Assembly (NCBI RefSeq): GCF_900110775.1
Contig: NZ_FOEP01000013.1
Location: 46,111-110,110 of the forward strand
DNA: 64,000 bases
Source of the DNA: Thalassovita taeanensis
Lineage (GTDB): Bacteria > Pseudomonadota > Alphaproteobacteria > Rhodobacterales > Rhodobacteraceae
Direction: 5' to 3'
Of the stretch, positions 18,555 through 27,275 are shown piece by piece. The position numbers were made by a program, and so were the translations under genes. How positions within the stretch are numbered: position 1 is the first letter of the stretch; the number at the start of each line of letters is the position of its first letter. Below the pieces are notes generated by a model. It did not search any database and had not been told where the DNA came from. It saw nothing but the letters and a program-made list of their open reading frames with translations.

Positions 18555-19537
18555 GCGGGTGCTCCAATCTGTTCCATGCCGGGGAGGTAGAATTCAGTAA
18601 TGCCGCGGGCGCCGTTGTGGCGCCCGGTTTGGATAATCACGTCGATGGAATTCTCGATGTATCGAACCATGTCCGCATAGGTCATCGGAACCTCCGTCTT
18701 GAGGGCGGCGATCGCCAATCGCTGCACCGCCAGTTGCGGGGTTTCGGCATGTAGCGTGGTCATTGATCCACCATGACCCGTATTGATGGCTTCCAGGAAG
18801 GTCATGGCCTCTTTGCCGCGCACCTCGCCGAGGATGATTCGATCCGGCCGCATGCGCAGCGTCGCGGTGAGAAGAACGTCTGCGGTTTGCAACGCTGCAT
18901 CGCGGTTGGCGATAAGAGTCACCACGTTTGGTTGCGCGGGCAGAAGCTCGGCGGCCTCCTCAATCGTGATGATCCGCTCCTCAGCGCCGACATGGGAGAG
19001 AATCTTGCGGGCTGCCACGGTCTTGCCAGTCGACGTACCACCCGAGACGATCATGTTGAGCCTATTCTCAACGCAAAAGGCCAGCGCATCGTCGATTACG
19101 CCGGCTTCCACGACTGTGCGTAACTCTTGAGTCTTTTCCTGCCGCACCTCTTCGAGCTTGCGTTCTTTGCCGAATAGAAACGACAGTTCGATGTTTTCGA
19201 GGGAAAGGCTTGAGAAGAACCGCAAACTGATCGACATAGCCGACATGACGGCAGGCGGCGTGATGACCTGTGCGCGGATCGGGCGATCTTTGTAGGCAAT
19301 CGAGACCGATACAATGGGCCTGTCCTTGCTCATGGTGGTGTTTGCGCTGGAGGCAATCTGATTGCCCAAGTCCTTAACTTCAGTTTCCGTTAGCGATTGA
19401 TCCAGAAGACGCATGAAGTGATCGCCCTGGAATTCACCCCAGCAGGTGCCGTCCGGATTGATACAAATCTCTATGACATCGTAGCGGGACGCGGCGTCCA
19501 GCTTATCAAGTGAGGTTTGAAGATAGCTGAGCGACAT
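18551..19537 (-). CDS. virB11: Type IV secretion ATPase VirB11
   Basis: A 328-residue hexameric traffic ATPase. The start MSLSYLQTSLDKLD is chosen because it lies 4 bases after the virB10 stop; an upstream frame extension overlaps virB10. Visible motifs: Walker A GGTSTGKT near residue 164, Asp box IITIEEAAEL, Walker B RIILGEVRGKEA and the His box TGHGGSMTTLHA. It powers channel assembly and switching between pilus making and DNA transfer. Confidence 0.95.
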   Translation of the reverse strand: MSLSYLQTSLDKLDAASRYDVIEICINPDGTCWGEFQGDHFMRLLDQSLTETEVKDLGNQIASSANTTMSKDRPIVSVSIAYKDRPIRAQVITPPAVMSAMSISLRFFSSLSLENIELSFLFGKERKLEEVRQEKTQELRTVVEAGVIDDALAFCVENRLNMIVSGGTSTGKTVAARKILSHVGAEERIITIEEAAELLPAQPNVVTLIANRDAALQTADVLLTATLRMRPDRIILGEVRGKEAMTFLEAINTGHGGSMTTLHAETPQLAVQRLAIAALKTEVPMTYADMVRYIENSIDVIIQTGRHNGARGITEFYLPGMEQIGAPA

Positions 19538-19541
19538 GGGA

Positions 19542-20936
19542 TCAAAAGATCTCCAGATCGCGGTCAACCATGACGGTGACGCGCGCACCTTGGTCGACAT
19601 AGATAACGGGACCGATGGAGAGGTAGTCGCTGATCACGCTGTCAGTCGCATCGGCCAGATCATCGCCAACATCCTCAAGAACACCTGCTGTGGCTTCGTC
19701 TTCTACAGAGGCTGCCGCCGCACTTGGGGCCGCCGAGATGAGCGAAATCAGAGCTGCAGAGCCAAAGCGTTCAGCGAAGCGGGTGTCGACAAACCCTGTC
19801 ACGCCGGAACGCCCCAACTCATCGCCGCCAAAGGAACTGATCTGGATGGTCTGGTTATCGGGCAGGATGATGCGGTCCCAGGCGATGGTGACGCGCTGCT
19901 GTGCAATATCGATCCCCGAGCGATAGCGCCCGATCAGGCGTGACCCACGCGGGACAAGAAGGCGCGACCCGTCAAAGCTGAAGACATCTTCGGAGACAAC
20001 GGCGCGGGTCTGACCGGGCAGGGAGCTGTCGAGTGCGGTTTCCATGACTGCCTGTATCATCGTGCCTTGAATGATGGTGTTGGAAGGGTTGGCGATGACT
20101 TCGGCTTGGGTGACGGAGGTCGGCAACGCGCCGTTCAGGACAAAGTCTGTGACTTCGCCGAATGTGCGCTCAGCAAGCGGGGTTTCATTCGCGCCTGATG
20201 TGCCGCCAAATGCAATTGTTGGGGAGGTAACCCGGCGATCCTGAAATGCGCGCTCCTCTGCAGCACGGCGTTCAAGATCAGCCATGCGGCGGGCTTCCTC
20301 TTCGCGGCGCAACCGTTCTGCCTCTCGCGCAAGGAGGTCTTCCTCGGATGGTCCGATAGGAACTGGCGCGGGCACTGGCCGATTGGCCTCCAGTTGGGCC
20401 AGCTCCAAGTCCATACGGATTTGTTCCAACTCGCGATCACGCGCCGCCAGTTCGTCCTGAAACAGCTGTTGGGCGGCTTGGGACGCAGTTTGCAAGGCCG
20501 CGATTTGAGCGGTTAGCCCATCAATGGCGTCCGCAGCCGCCGTGTCTTCTTCTACCACCGGTTCCGGAGCGTTGCGCAATTCCTCGATCTGGGCTTGAAG
20601 GGCAGCCAGTTGCGCGAGAAGCTCCGCGTTGGGCTCACTTGGCGCAGTTGGGGCTAGGACAATTTGCGTTTCCGGGGCAGGGGGCGGTGGTATGGCTTCT
20701 ATCGCCCCAAAACCATCACCCTCATTTTGAAACACATCAGGTGTGGCTGTTGGCAACGCCGTTTCTTCGTCTGATCCGGAGATCATGTAGAGGACGGCGC
20801 CACCTGCACCAACGAGTGCGACGACGATGACGGCCAGAAGGGGCGAGCGTCTGGCTTTAGGTGAATCCCCGCGATGTCCGCCCTGTTCTAGTGCGGCGAG
20901 GCGTTTTTCGAGCTCTGTGTCCCCTGCATTGCTCAT
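19542..20936 (-). CDS. virB10: Type IV secretion protein VirB10
   Basis: A 464-residue protein spanning both membranes: short cytoplasmic N-terminus, one membrane segment (LLAVIVVALVGAGGAVLYMI, about residues 28-47), a Pro/Glu/Gln-rich coiled-coil linker (about 60-240) and a C-terminal TrbI/VirB10 beta-barrel domain (ILNGALPTSVTQAE..., LVPRGSRLIGRYRSG). The ATG overlaps the virB9 stop as ATGA. It is the core-complex scaffold that senses ATP use. Confidence 0.95.
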   Translation of the reverse strand: MSNAGDTELEKRLAALEQGGHRGDSPKARRSPLLAVIVVALVGAGGAVLYMISGSDEETALPTATPDVFQNEGDGFGAIEAIPPPPAPETQIVLAPTAPSEPNAELLAQLAALQAQIEELRNAPEPVVEEDTAAADAIDGLTAQIAALQTASQAAQQLFQDELAARDRELEQIRMDLELAQLEANRPVPAPVPIGPSEEDLLAREAERLRREEEARRMADLERRAAEERAFQDRRVTSPTIAFGGTSGANETPLAERTFGEVTDFVLNGALPTSVTQAEVIANPSNTIIQGTMIQAVMETALDSSLPGQTRAVVSEDVFSFDGSRLLVPRGSRLIGRYRSGIDIAQQRVTIAWDRIILPDNQTIQISSFGGDELGRSGVTGFVDTRFAERFGSAALISLISAAPSAAAASVEDEATAGVLEDVGDDLADATDSVISDYLSIGPVIYVDQGARVTVMVDRDLEIF

Positions 20937-21628
20937 GATGACGCGCCCGCTGGTGGGGTCGCTTGAATGCAAACCACCTCATCTCCGAGACGCAGCACCC
21001 ACCGCGTGTTTACGCCTGAGACGCGGATCACACCGTCCTCGATCGCCTGCGTGTTGACCGTGCGCTCGCGGCCACTGGAATATCTGAAGATGCCTGGCAC
21101 TGGCGCATTTCGGGCAAACGCGAAATACGTGAACGTCCCGTCATCCCATACGCGCGTCGGGGTGAACTGGACCCGCGTGCTGGCCCCGTAATTATAGTTG
21201 GGGGCTTGGCTCGCAATTGCACGGGTTGGTCTCGCGTCGTCATCAGGATAGCGGAACTGGACCACATAAAAGGTGGGGCTCTGCGTTTCTTGGACGTTGA
21301 AGTAATAGCTGCGACGGTTGGTATAGACGGTCACATTGGTATGAACGCCGCGCGCGACGGGTTTTATCGCAAAGGCCTGCCCGCCCGGCACACCGTCGAT
21401 CTCAAAGCCCTCAGTGTCGCCTGCAATGATCGAGCGGATGCTTTCACCTTCTCCAAATTCTACAGTGGTCACATGGGTGAGGGACACGTTGAGGCGATAG
21501 ATCTGTGCCTCTTGATATGTGGCCAATCGAACGCGACTGTCATTGGGTCCGCCACGCGGAATGGCTTCAGCAATGGCCAAACTCGGCACCACGGCAAGCA
21601 TGAGAATACTGAGCAACTTTGTAAGCAA
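20933..21628 (-). CDS. virB9: Type IV secretion protein VirB9
   Basis: A 231-residue periplasmic/outer-membrane core protein. A TTG start at 21628 is inferred: GGAG lies seven bases upstream and it gives a good signal peptide (MLTKLLSILMLAVVPSLAIA). The CagX/VirB9 fold is supported by RNYYFNVQ-like RRSYYFNVQ, PTRVWDDGTFTYFAF and NTRWVLRLGDEVVC segments. The frame is open further upstream into virB8 only by chance. It is coupled to virB8 and virB10. Confidence 0.93.
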   Translation of the reverse strand: MLTKLLSILMLAVVPSLAIAEAIPRGGPNDSRVRLATYQEAQIYRLNVSLTHVTTVEFGEGESIRSIIAGDTEGFEIDGVPGGQAFAIKPVARGVHTNVTVYTNRRSYYFNVQETQSPTFYVVQFRYPDDDARPTRAIASQAPNYNYGASTRVQFTPTRVWDDGTFTYFAFARNAPVPGIFRYSSGRERTVNTQAIEDGVIRVSGVNTRWVLRLGDEVVCIQATPPAGASS

Positions 21629-21629
21629 A

Positions 21630-22283
21630 CTAATTCTCCAATCTGTCGGAGCGGATGGAATATTCCAACACGGTGAAGCCAAAGGGGTTGGACCAAACCT
21701 GATCGATGGAGCGGCTGGCCTCGGGGCGGAACTCAAAGAGCAGCGTGGCGGTGAACAGGCCGGTCTGGACGCCATTGATGGAGTTGAGGCGCTTGCGCAG
21801 ACGGACCGTGGCGCGATTGATGCCGATCCGGTTGATGCTGAGAACTTCGACATCCAACCGGCCGCTCGTGCCATAAAGCGTGGGCGGATAGTCCGCATTG
21901 GCACTGTTCCAGATTTGGCGCAGTGAAGCTTCCGCTGCGCCGTCCGAGCGACGCAGCACACTACGGACCCGGACATCGTTGTCGAGTTGGTTGTAGACCT
22001 CGCGATCACTGATGTAGCGGAACACTTCCGCCTCAATGATGGCTTGGTTCTCTGTGACGGTCGTTGCTCCGACTGAGGCTTCTGGCAGTGCAAAGCCAGT
22101 CGATGGATCGTAAGGGACAACGACGGGCGGCGGATCAATATCGAGGATCGAGACAGCCGCAGCACTCAGACACCCCAGAATACCAAAGATGAGGCCAATC
22201 AAGCCAAGCCGCTGCCAGAGCCGTTCGCGGCGCAGCGCGCCGTACACCAGCTCTTCTTCAATGATTTCTTGTTCACTCGCCAC
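21630..22283 (-). CDS. virB8: Type IV secretion protein VirB8
   Basis: A 217-residue bitopic inner-membrane protein: cytoplasmic N-terminus, one hydrophobic segment (LGLIGLIFGILGCLSAAAVSIL, about residues 26-47) and a periplasmic NTF2-like domain with EAEVFRYISDREVYN and NPFGFTVLEYSI at its end, as in VirB8. It starts 10 bases after the truncated virB5 and overlaps the virB9 ribosome site. Confidence 0.93.
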   Translation of the reverse strand: MASEQEIIEEELVYGALRRERLWQRLGLIGLIFGILGCLSAAAVSILDIDPPPVVVPYDPSTGFALPEASVGATTVTENQAIIEAEVFRYISDREVYNQLDNDVRVRSVLRRSDGAAEASLRQIWNSANADYPPTLYGTSGRLDVEVLSINRIGINRATVRLRKRLNSINGVQTGLFTATLLFEFRPEASRSIDQVWSNPFGFTVLEYSIRSDRLEN

Positions 22284-22293
22284 GCATCACACC

Positions 22294-22851
22294 TCAATCT
22301 GCATTGAGGTCAGGCAAGGTGAAATCCATGAACCGCTGCTCTTCGGCGATGGTCGCGGCATCGATCACGCCACCGGTGCCGTCACCTACGGTTTGAATGG
22401 CTTCAAGCTGCCACATGGCGACTAGTGCAATCGCAAGTTCCGCCGTCACGCGCGTGTTGAGATCGACGCTTTCCTTCAACTCATCCATGTCATCGATAAG
22501 GCCAACGAGCCGGTCCACGCGTTCGAGAGATTGTCCCGCATCGCCATAGCTGTTTTGCGCTGCGGCTGAGACAAGCGCGCCAGTCGTGGCTTGGGTCGCG
22601 ATGCGATTGGCACCTGGATTGCCGCTCGCGGCCATTTCCGAGAGCGTATCGTCATCAAAGCCGAGATCGGCCAGAACACGGTCCATCTGAGTTTCGATCT
22701 CGCCCGCGCCGGAGCCGGAGAGGCCGGAGAAATCCCCCGTCTTGATCGCCTCGATGGTCGCGAGGATGTCTCCGAATTCCTGATCCAAAAGGCCGTTCAA
22801 CTCTTCTTCTGTGAACGGCGGAGCAATACTCGGCCACGGTAGCGACGGCAT
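22294..22851 (-). pseudogene. virB5: VirB5, N-terminus removed by IS21-family insertion
   Basis: The last 186 codons of a VirB5/TrbJ-like minor pilus protein remain. The helical C-terminus (KESVDLNTRVTAELAIALVAMWQLEAIQ) is typical. The frame runs into the left end of the IS21-family element at 22854, so the signal peptide and about 40 residues are missing. An ATG codon happens to sit at 22851 against the boundary but has no native ribosome site and no signal peptide. The missing 5' part is not found on the other side of the element. Confidence 0.85.
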
Positions 22852-22911
22852 AGTGTTGTCGCGGGCGGCGTAAAAGTCGTCCACTTTTGCCCTTTCGGAT
22901 TTCGGGAGGGC

Positions 22912-24417
22912 TTGGGGATATACACCGTGGACTTGTATTTGAAGGTGCGTCACGCTCATTTCCAAGATGGATTGAGCGGGCGTCAGATTGCCCGGGATTT
23001 TGGGATCAGCCGGGACAGTGTTGCGAAGATGTTGGCCTATTCGGAACCGCCGGGATATCGGCGGACAGCGCCGATCAGGCGCCCGAAGCTGGATGCGTTC
23101 ACCAGCCAGATGGACCAATGGCTTGCTGAAGACAGGAGCCGCCCTCGCAAGCAGCGTCACACCGCCAAGCGTATTTTCGAGCGGTTGCGGGACGAGTGCG
23201 GTTTTGATGGCAGCTACACCATCGTCAAGGATTACGTTCGAGACCGTAAGCGGACCGGCAAGGAGATGTTCGTGCCGCTGAGCCATCCGCCCGGTCATGC
23301 ACAGGCCGATTTTGGTGAAGCGCTTGTCGTGATCGGCGGCGTCGAGCAGAAGGCACACTTCTTTGCCCTCGATCTGCCGCACAGCGACGCATGCTACATC
23401 CGGGCCTATCCTGCGGCCAATACCGAGGCGTGGCTTGACGGCCATGTCCATGCCTTTGCGTTCTTCGGCGCGGTTCCCCAGTCGGTTCTTTATGACAATG
23501 ACCGCTGCCTGGTAGCCCGGATTCTGCCGGATGGCTCCCGGCAAAGAACCCAGCGGTTCAGCGCGATGTTGTCGCATTACGTGATCCGGGACCGCTATGG
23601 CCGTCCCGGCAAGGGCAATGACAAAGGGGCCGTGGAGGGGCTGGTCGGCTACGGACGTCGCAACTTCATGGTGCCGATCCCGTCCTTTCCGGACTGGCAC
23701 GCGTTCAACGCTCACCTGGAAGAGCAGTGCCGCAAGCGCCAGGGTGATGTTCTGCGTGGCCACAAGGTCAGCATCGGGGAACGGCTGAAGGCCGATCTCG
23801 CGGCGATGCGGGATTTGCCCGGCACCCCCTTTGAGGCCTGTGAGTTGCAAAGTGGCCAGGTCACATCGACATCGGTGGTGCGTTATCGCGGCAATGATTA
23901 CTCGGTGCCGGTTGCCTACGGCCACCGTGCGGTCTGGATCAAGGGCTTCGTGACCCGGGTTGTTATCGGCTGCGGCGCCGAGGTGATCGCTGAGCATTCG
24001 CGCTCCTATGACACCGGCGACATGGTGTTTGATCCACTGCATTACCTGGCGCTGATCGAACGCAAGATCATGTCCTTCGATCAGGCCGCGCCTCTGCAGG
24101 GCTGGGAGTTGCCCGAAGCGTTCAAAACCCTGCGCCGACTGCTGGAAGCCCGGCAGGGAAAGGCCGGCAAGCGCGAGTATGTGCAGGTCCTGCGCCTTCT
24201 GGAGCGCTTCGAGATTGACGTGCTGCATCTTGCCGTCAAAGATGCCCTGCGAATGGGAGCGGTCAGCTTCGATGCAATCAAGCACCTGATCTTGTGCAGG
24301 GTCGAGCAAAGGCCTCCGAGGCTGGATCTGGATGTCTATCCCTTCCTGCCCAGAACCAACATCACCACCACCTCCGCCGCATCCTACATGAGCCTGCTGG
24401 CAGGAGGTGGGGCATGA
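22912..24417 (+). CDS. istA: IS21-family transposase IstA
   Basis: A 501-residue DDE transposase with an N-terminal helix-turn-helix (GLSGRQIARDFGISRDSVAKML, about residues 23-44). Catalytic residues are Asp in HAQADFGEA, Asp in LYDNDRC and Glu in DKGAVEGLVG. The start is TTG with GGGAGGG just upstream. The gene is intact and ends in an ATGA overlap with istB. Confidence 0.96.
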   Translation: MGIYTVDLYLKVRHAHFQDGLSGRQIARDFGISRDSVAKMLAYSEPPGYRRTAPIRRPKLDAFTSQMDQWLAEDRSRPRKQRHTAKRIFERLRDECGFDGSYTIVKDYVRDRKRTGKEMFVPLSHPPGHAQADFGEALVVIGGVEQKAHFFALDLPHSDACYIRAYPAANTEAWLDGHVHAFAFFGAVPQSVLYDNDRCLVARILPDGSRQRTQRFSAMLSHYVIRDRYGRPGKGNDKGAVEGLVGYGRRNFMVPIPSFPDWHAFNAHLEEQCRKRQGDVLRGHKVSIGERLKADLAAMRDLPGTPFEACELQSGQVTSTSVVRYRGNDYSVPVAYGHRAVWIKGFVTRVVIGCGAEVIAEHSRSYDTGDMVFDPLHYLALIERKIMSFDQAAPLQGWELPEAFKTLRRLLEARQGKAGKREYVQVLRLLERFEIDVLHLAVKDALRMGAVSFDAIKHLILCRVEQRPPRLDLDVYPFLPRTNITTTSAASYMSLLAGGGA

Positions 24418-25178
24418 CGGATGCACCCGAACTGCTGCTGGCCCACCATCTCAAAACGCTTCGGCTGCCCACGTTCTTGCGTGAACATGACAAGCAGGCC
24501 CGTATCTGCGCCGCTGAAGGCGTAGATCACGTGCGTTACCTGGCCCGGCTGACCGAGCTGGAACTGATCGACCGGGAACGGCGCATGGTGGAACGCCGGA
24601 TCAAGGCCGCAAAGTTCCCGACCATCAAAAGCCTGGACAGCTTCGACTTCAAGGCGATCCCGTCGCTCAACAAGATGATGGTCCTGGAGCTGGCGCGCTG
24701 CGAATGGATCGAACGCAAGGAGAATGTGATCGCGCTCGGTCCCTCCGGCACCGGCAAGACCCATGTCGCCCTCGGGCTGGGACTGGCTGCCTGCCAGAAA
24801 GGATTGCCTGTCGCCTTCGTGACCGCCGCAGCCCTCGTGCACGAGATGATGGAGGCCCGCGACGAAAAACGCCTCCTGCAACTCCAGCGCAAACTCGCCA
24901 AGGTCAAACTGCTGATCATCGACGAGCTGGGATTCGTCCCCTTGAGCAAAACCGGCGCCGAGCTTCTGTTCGAGCTGATCTCACAGCGCTACGAGCGAGG
25001 GTCGACCCTGATCACAAGCAACCTGCCCTTCGAGGAGTGGACCGAAACCTTCGGCACCGAACGCCTGACCGGCGCGCTGCTGGACCGGCTGACACACCAC
25101 GTCAACATCCTAGAGATGAACGGCGAAAGCTACCGCCTCAATCAAAGCCGCGCCCGCCTCGCCGCCGCTAACAAATGA
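24414..25178 (+). CDS. istB: IS21-family helper ATPase IstB
   Basis: A 254-residue AAA+ ATPase related to DnaC that assembles on target DNA and activates IstA. Walker A GPSGTGKTH lies near residue 110 and Walker B LLIIDELGF near 166; sensor segment STLITSNLPF follows. The ATG at 24414, coupled to the istA stop, is preferred over the longer frame from 24294. Confidence 0.96.
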   Translation: MTDAPELLLAHHLKTLRLPTFLREHDKQARICAAEGVDHVRYLARLTELELIDRERRMVERRIKAAKFPTIKSLDSFDFKAIPSLNKMMVLELARCEWIERKENVIALGPSGTGKTHVALGLGLAACQKGLPVAFVTAAALVHEMMEARDEKRLLQLQRKLAKVKLLIIDELGFVPLSKTGAELLFELISQRYERGSTLITSNLPFEEWTETFGTERLTGALLDRLTHHVNILEMNGESYRLNQSRARLAAANK

Positions 25179-25316
25179 ACCTCACAGAATTGGCCTGACG
25201 GCCAATGCGCCTTGGACCGGGCTTGCTATATGAGGGCCGCACGCTCCAAGGCGCTCGCCCCAAACTGGCCGACTTTTGCTCCGCCACAATGGCCGAATTT
25301 TACTCCGCCGTTGACA

Positions 25317-25402
25317 TTCCATCGGTAGACCCAACCAACCATCGTGCCTTCGCCGTCCAGCAGCCGTGCAATCGGCGCCGCTTCCTTCTTACTTCTGTTC
25401 AC
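25317..25402 (-). pseudogene. Gene fragment cut by the IS21-family element
   Basis: A minus-strand frame begins at GTG 25402, with GGAG/AGGA upstream, and reads VNRSKKEAAPIARLLDGEG...VGWVYRW before it is cut by the right end of the IS at 25316. Composition looks coding. The rest of the gene is absent, as expected if DNA between here and virB5 was deleted. No family is recognised with certainty. Confidence 0.45.
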
Positions 25403-25574
25403 TGGTTCCTGTTCTCCAAACCCGCTGCCCGGGCCTCTCTGTGACCGACGCGGTCAGTTGTTGTTTTGCGCGGCAAATACGCTGGTTGTTTCTCGGGTCA
25501 TAAAGAGGCGGCATCGGCTGGGTCGACGCCGCCAGTGCTTCGTCCACAGGGAGGAGGTAGAGCATGAGTTCTGG

Positions 25575-26138
25575 TTAAGAATTTGTTCGCTTTTGAAAAT
25601 CGGGAAGATCCAACAGTCTTACGTCAACCGCAAGGTGATAAGCTGCAAGCCAAATTTCCTGAGCTCTCCGGATTGGGAGTTCTCGGACGGGTAGCGCTGA
25701 GTCGGGCCCAAGTGCTAACGACCGTTGCCAATCATCGTTTGTCAGATCGCGGTATTCGACATTCAAATGAATAGCCGTATGGTCGAATAGATGGCGCAAT
25801 GCATGTGGAGGCAGCGTAATTCCGAGCGCCAGATCAGGCGTCCAGGTTTCCTCCTCAAGAGTAAGTGGCTCGCGCAGTTTTTTTAGAGCGATCGCCTGAG
25901 CACGTGCCGAAAAGCATATATCAGCGATGACGTGGCGTCGCGACCAGCCGTCACATAAGCTAGGTTTATCCAAATCGGAATCCGAAAGCTCGTTGAGTTT
26001 GCGGGCAAAAAATGCAGTGCCGCGCCTTGCGAGCAAAAGATCCGCGCCTGGTGCATCTGGTGCGTCATAGCGCGCGCCCTTCCCCTGGCGCTCTTTCAGT
26101 AAATCAAGCGCGGCTTGTTTCGATGCACCGGGCGGCAT
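25575..26138 (-). CDS. Maleylpyruvate isomerase-like protein, DinB/MDMPI type
   Basis: A 187-residue four-helix protein of the DinB-like mycothiol-dependent maleylpyruvate isomerase family (CDGWSRRHVIADICFSARA, LFDHTAIHLNVEYRDL, RRAQEIWLAAYHLAVD). It starts 5 bases after the gentisate dioxygenase gene with GAGGGG upstream, so it is the last gene of that operon. The usual ring-isomerising members bind zinc through two His and a Glu; here the second-site pattern reads EIWLAA, with Ala where a His is commonly found, so metal binding is doubtful. It may isomerise maleylpyruvate without glutathione or have another role. Confidence 0.75.
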   Translation of the reverse strand: MPPGASKQAALDLLKERQGKGARYDAPDAPGADLLLARRGTAFFARKLNELSDSDLDKPSLCDGWSRRHVIADICFSARAQAIALKKLREPLTLEEETWTPDLALGITLPPHALRHLFDHTAIHLNVEYRDLTNDDWQRSLALGPDSALPVRELPIRRAQEIWLAAYHLAVDVRLLDLPDFQKRTNS

Positions 26139-26143
26139 TTGAC

Positions 26144-27241
26144 TTACCCCTCAACCATCGTGCGCATGAAGTGCAGACGCTCCATGATAGGCGCATCTGA
26201 AAAGCGGAACAGATCGAACTGGGTTTCTGCTTGAAGGGACCATTTGATCCAGCTCGGAGCGACGAACATGTCGCCTTTTTCAAGTTTGTACGTCACACCG
26301 TCCAGAACAACTGCACCAGACCCCTCGAATACCTGGAAAACAGTTGACCCAACATCTTGGCGCACGGCCGTTTCAACACCTGCGCGTAGTCGGTGGAATT
26401 CACATCGAATTGTAGGCATCACATCGCCGCCTGTCGTGGGATTAATGTAACGGATAGCGGCGTGTCCTTGCGCGACAGTAGCAGGCTGGCCTTCGTCCTC
26501 CAGCAGCAGTTGCTCGGATAATGCGCGATCAGTGAATTCCCAACGATATGCCCCAATCGGCGAGGCCACTGTGTTTTCTAGTTGGGAAAGCGGTCGGACC
26601 CCTGGGTGGCACCAAAGCCGCTCGCCTCGAGAGAAATTCGGCGTGGCGTAATCTGTGACCCGATCAGAACCAAATTCGAAAAAGCCGACATCCATCTGTT
26701 GGCTGAAGGGAATGTCGAGCCCATCAATCCAAGCCATTGGGCTATCGGTGTCATTGTGGTGGCCGTGAAAGTTCCAGCCAGGCGTCAGCAAAAGATCGCC
26801 ACGGGACATGCGCACGGGGTCGCCATTGACCACGGTCCAAACGCCCTCGCCTTCAACGACAAAGCGGAATGCGTTTTGTGAATGGCGGTGTTCGGGCGCA
26901 GTCTCCCGCGGGCCGAGATATTGGATAGCGGCCCACAAGGTGGGAGAGATGTAGGCGTTTGGCGCAAGGCCCGGATTGGCCAATCCAATGGCGCGGCGCT
27001 CGCCGCCACGGCCAACGGGAACCAGCTTGCCTGACTGTTCCGCCAGGGGCAATAGCTTCGACCATTTCCAGAGATGCGGCACGGCTTTGGATTTTGGATG
27101 GATCGGCATCAGATCGCCGAGCTGGGTCCAGAGAGGGATCAGGCTCTCGTCCTCAAAACCCTTATAGAGTGCGCGCAGTTCCGGCGTGTCTTCGGGCTGC
27201 ATCGCATGATCGACATTTCCATGGTCTAGTTGATCGCTCAT
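26144..27241 (-). CDS. Gentisate 1,2-dioxygenase
   Basis: A 365-residue bicupin Fe(II) dioxygenase that opens gentisate to maleylpyruvate. The N-terminal cupin carries the iron-binding APEHRHSQNAFRFVVEGEG pattern, and a second cupin ends the protein (VFQVFEGSGAVVLDG...KGDMFVAPSW). The ATG at 27241 is chosen because AGGAG lies eight bases upstream; the longer frame from 27286 overlaps the isomerase gene. It is followed by the DinB-type isomerase and preceded by the glutathione-dependent isomerase and fumarylpyruvate hydrolase, giving a complete lower gentisate pathway. Confidence 0.93.
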   Translation of the reverse strand: MSDQLDHGNVDHAMQPEDTPELRALYKGFEDESLIPLWTQLGDLMPIHPKSKAVPHLWKWSKLLPLAEQSGKLVPVGRGGERRAIGLANPGLAPNAYISPTLWAAIQYLGPRETAPEHRHSQNAFRFVVEGEGVWTVVNGDPVRMSRGDLLLTPGWNFHGHHNDTDSPMAWIDGLDIPFSQQMDVGFFEFGSDRVTDYATPNFSRGERLWCHPGVRPLSQLENTVASPIGAYRWEFTDRALSEQLLLEDEGQPATVAQGHAAIRYINPTTGGDVMPTIRCEFHRLRAGVETAVRQDVGSTVFQVFEGSGAVVLDGVTYKLEKGDMFVAPSWIKWSLQAETQFDLFRFSDAPIMERLHFMRTMVEG

Positions 27242-27275
27242 TGTGGTCGTCTCCTCTTGCGATATCGATATGGGG

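Larger units (their letters stand above)
22854..25316 (+). mobile_element. IS21-family insertion sequence (istAB)
   Basis: About 2.46 kb with the istA-istB pair on the plus strand. The ends start TGT and carry related GGCGGnGTAAAAnTCGnCCA repeats, with additional copies just inside the right end, as usual for IS21. The flanks (CGGCATAG left, TTCCATCG right) show no target duplication, which suggests a deletion or recombination next to the element after insertion. Confidence 0.9.

Noticed and set aside
21629..22165. Upstream part of the 410-codon frame containing virB9
   Set aside because: It lies inside virB8 in another frame; the signal peptide and ribosome site place the virB9 start at 21628.
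22294..24426. 710-codon minus-strand frame
   Set aside because: It fuses the virB5 remnant with antisense of istA across the IS boundary; only 22294-22851 is real coding sequence.
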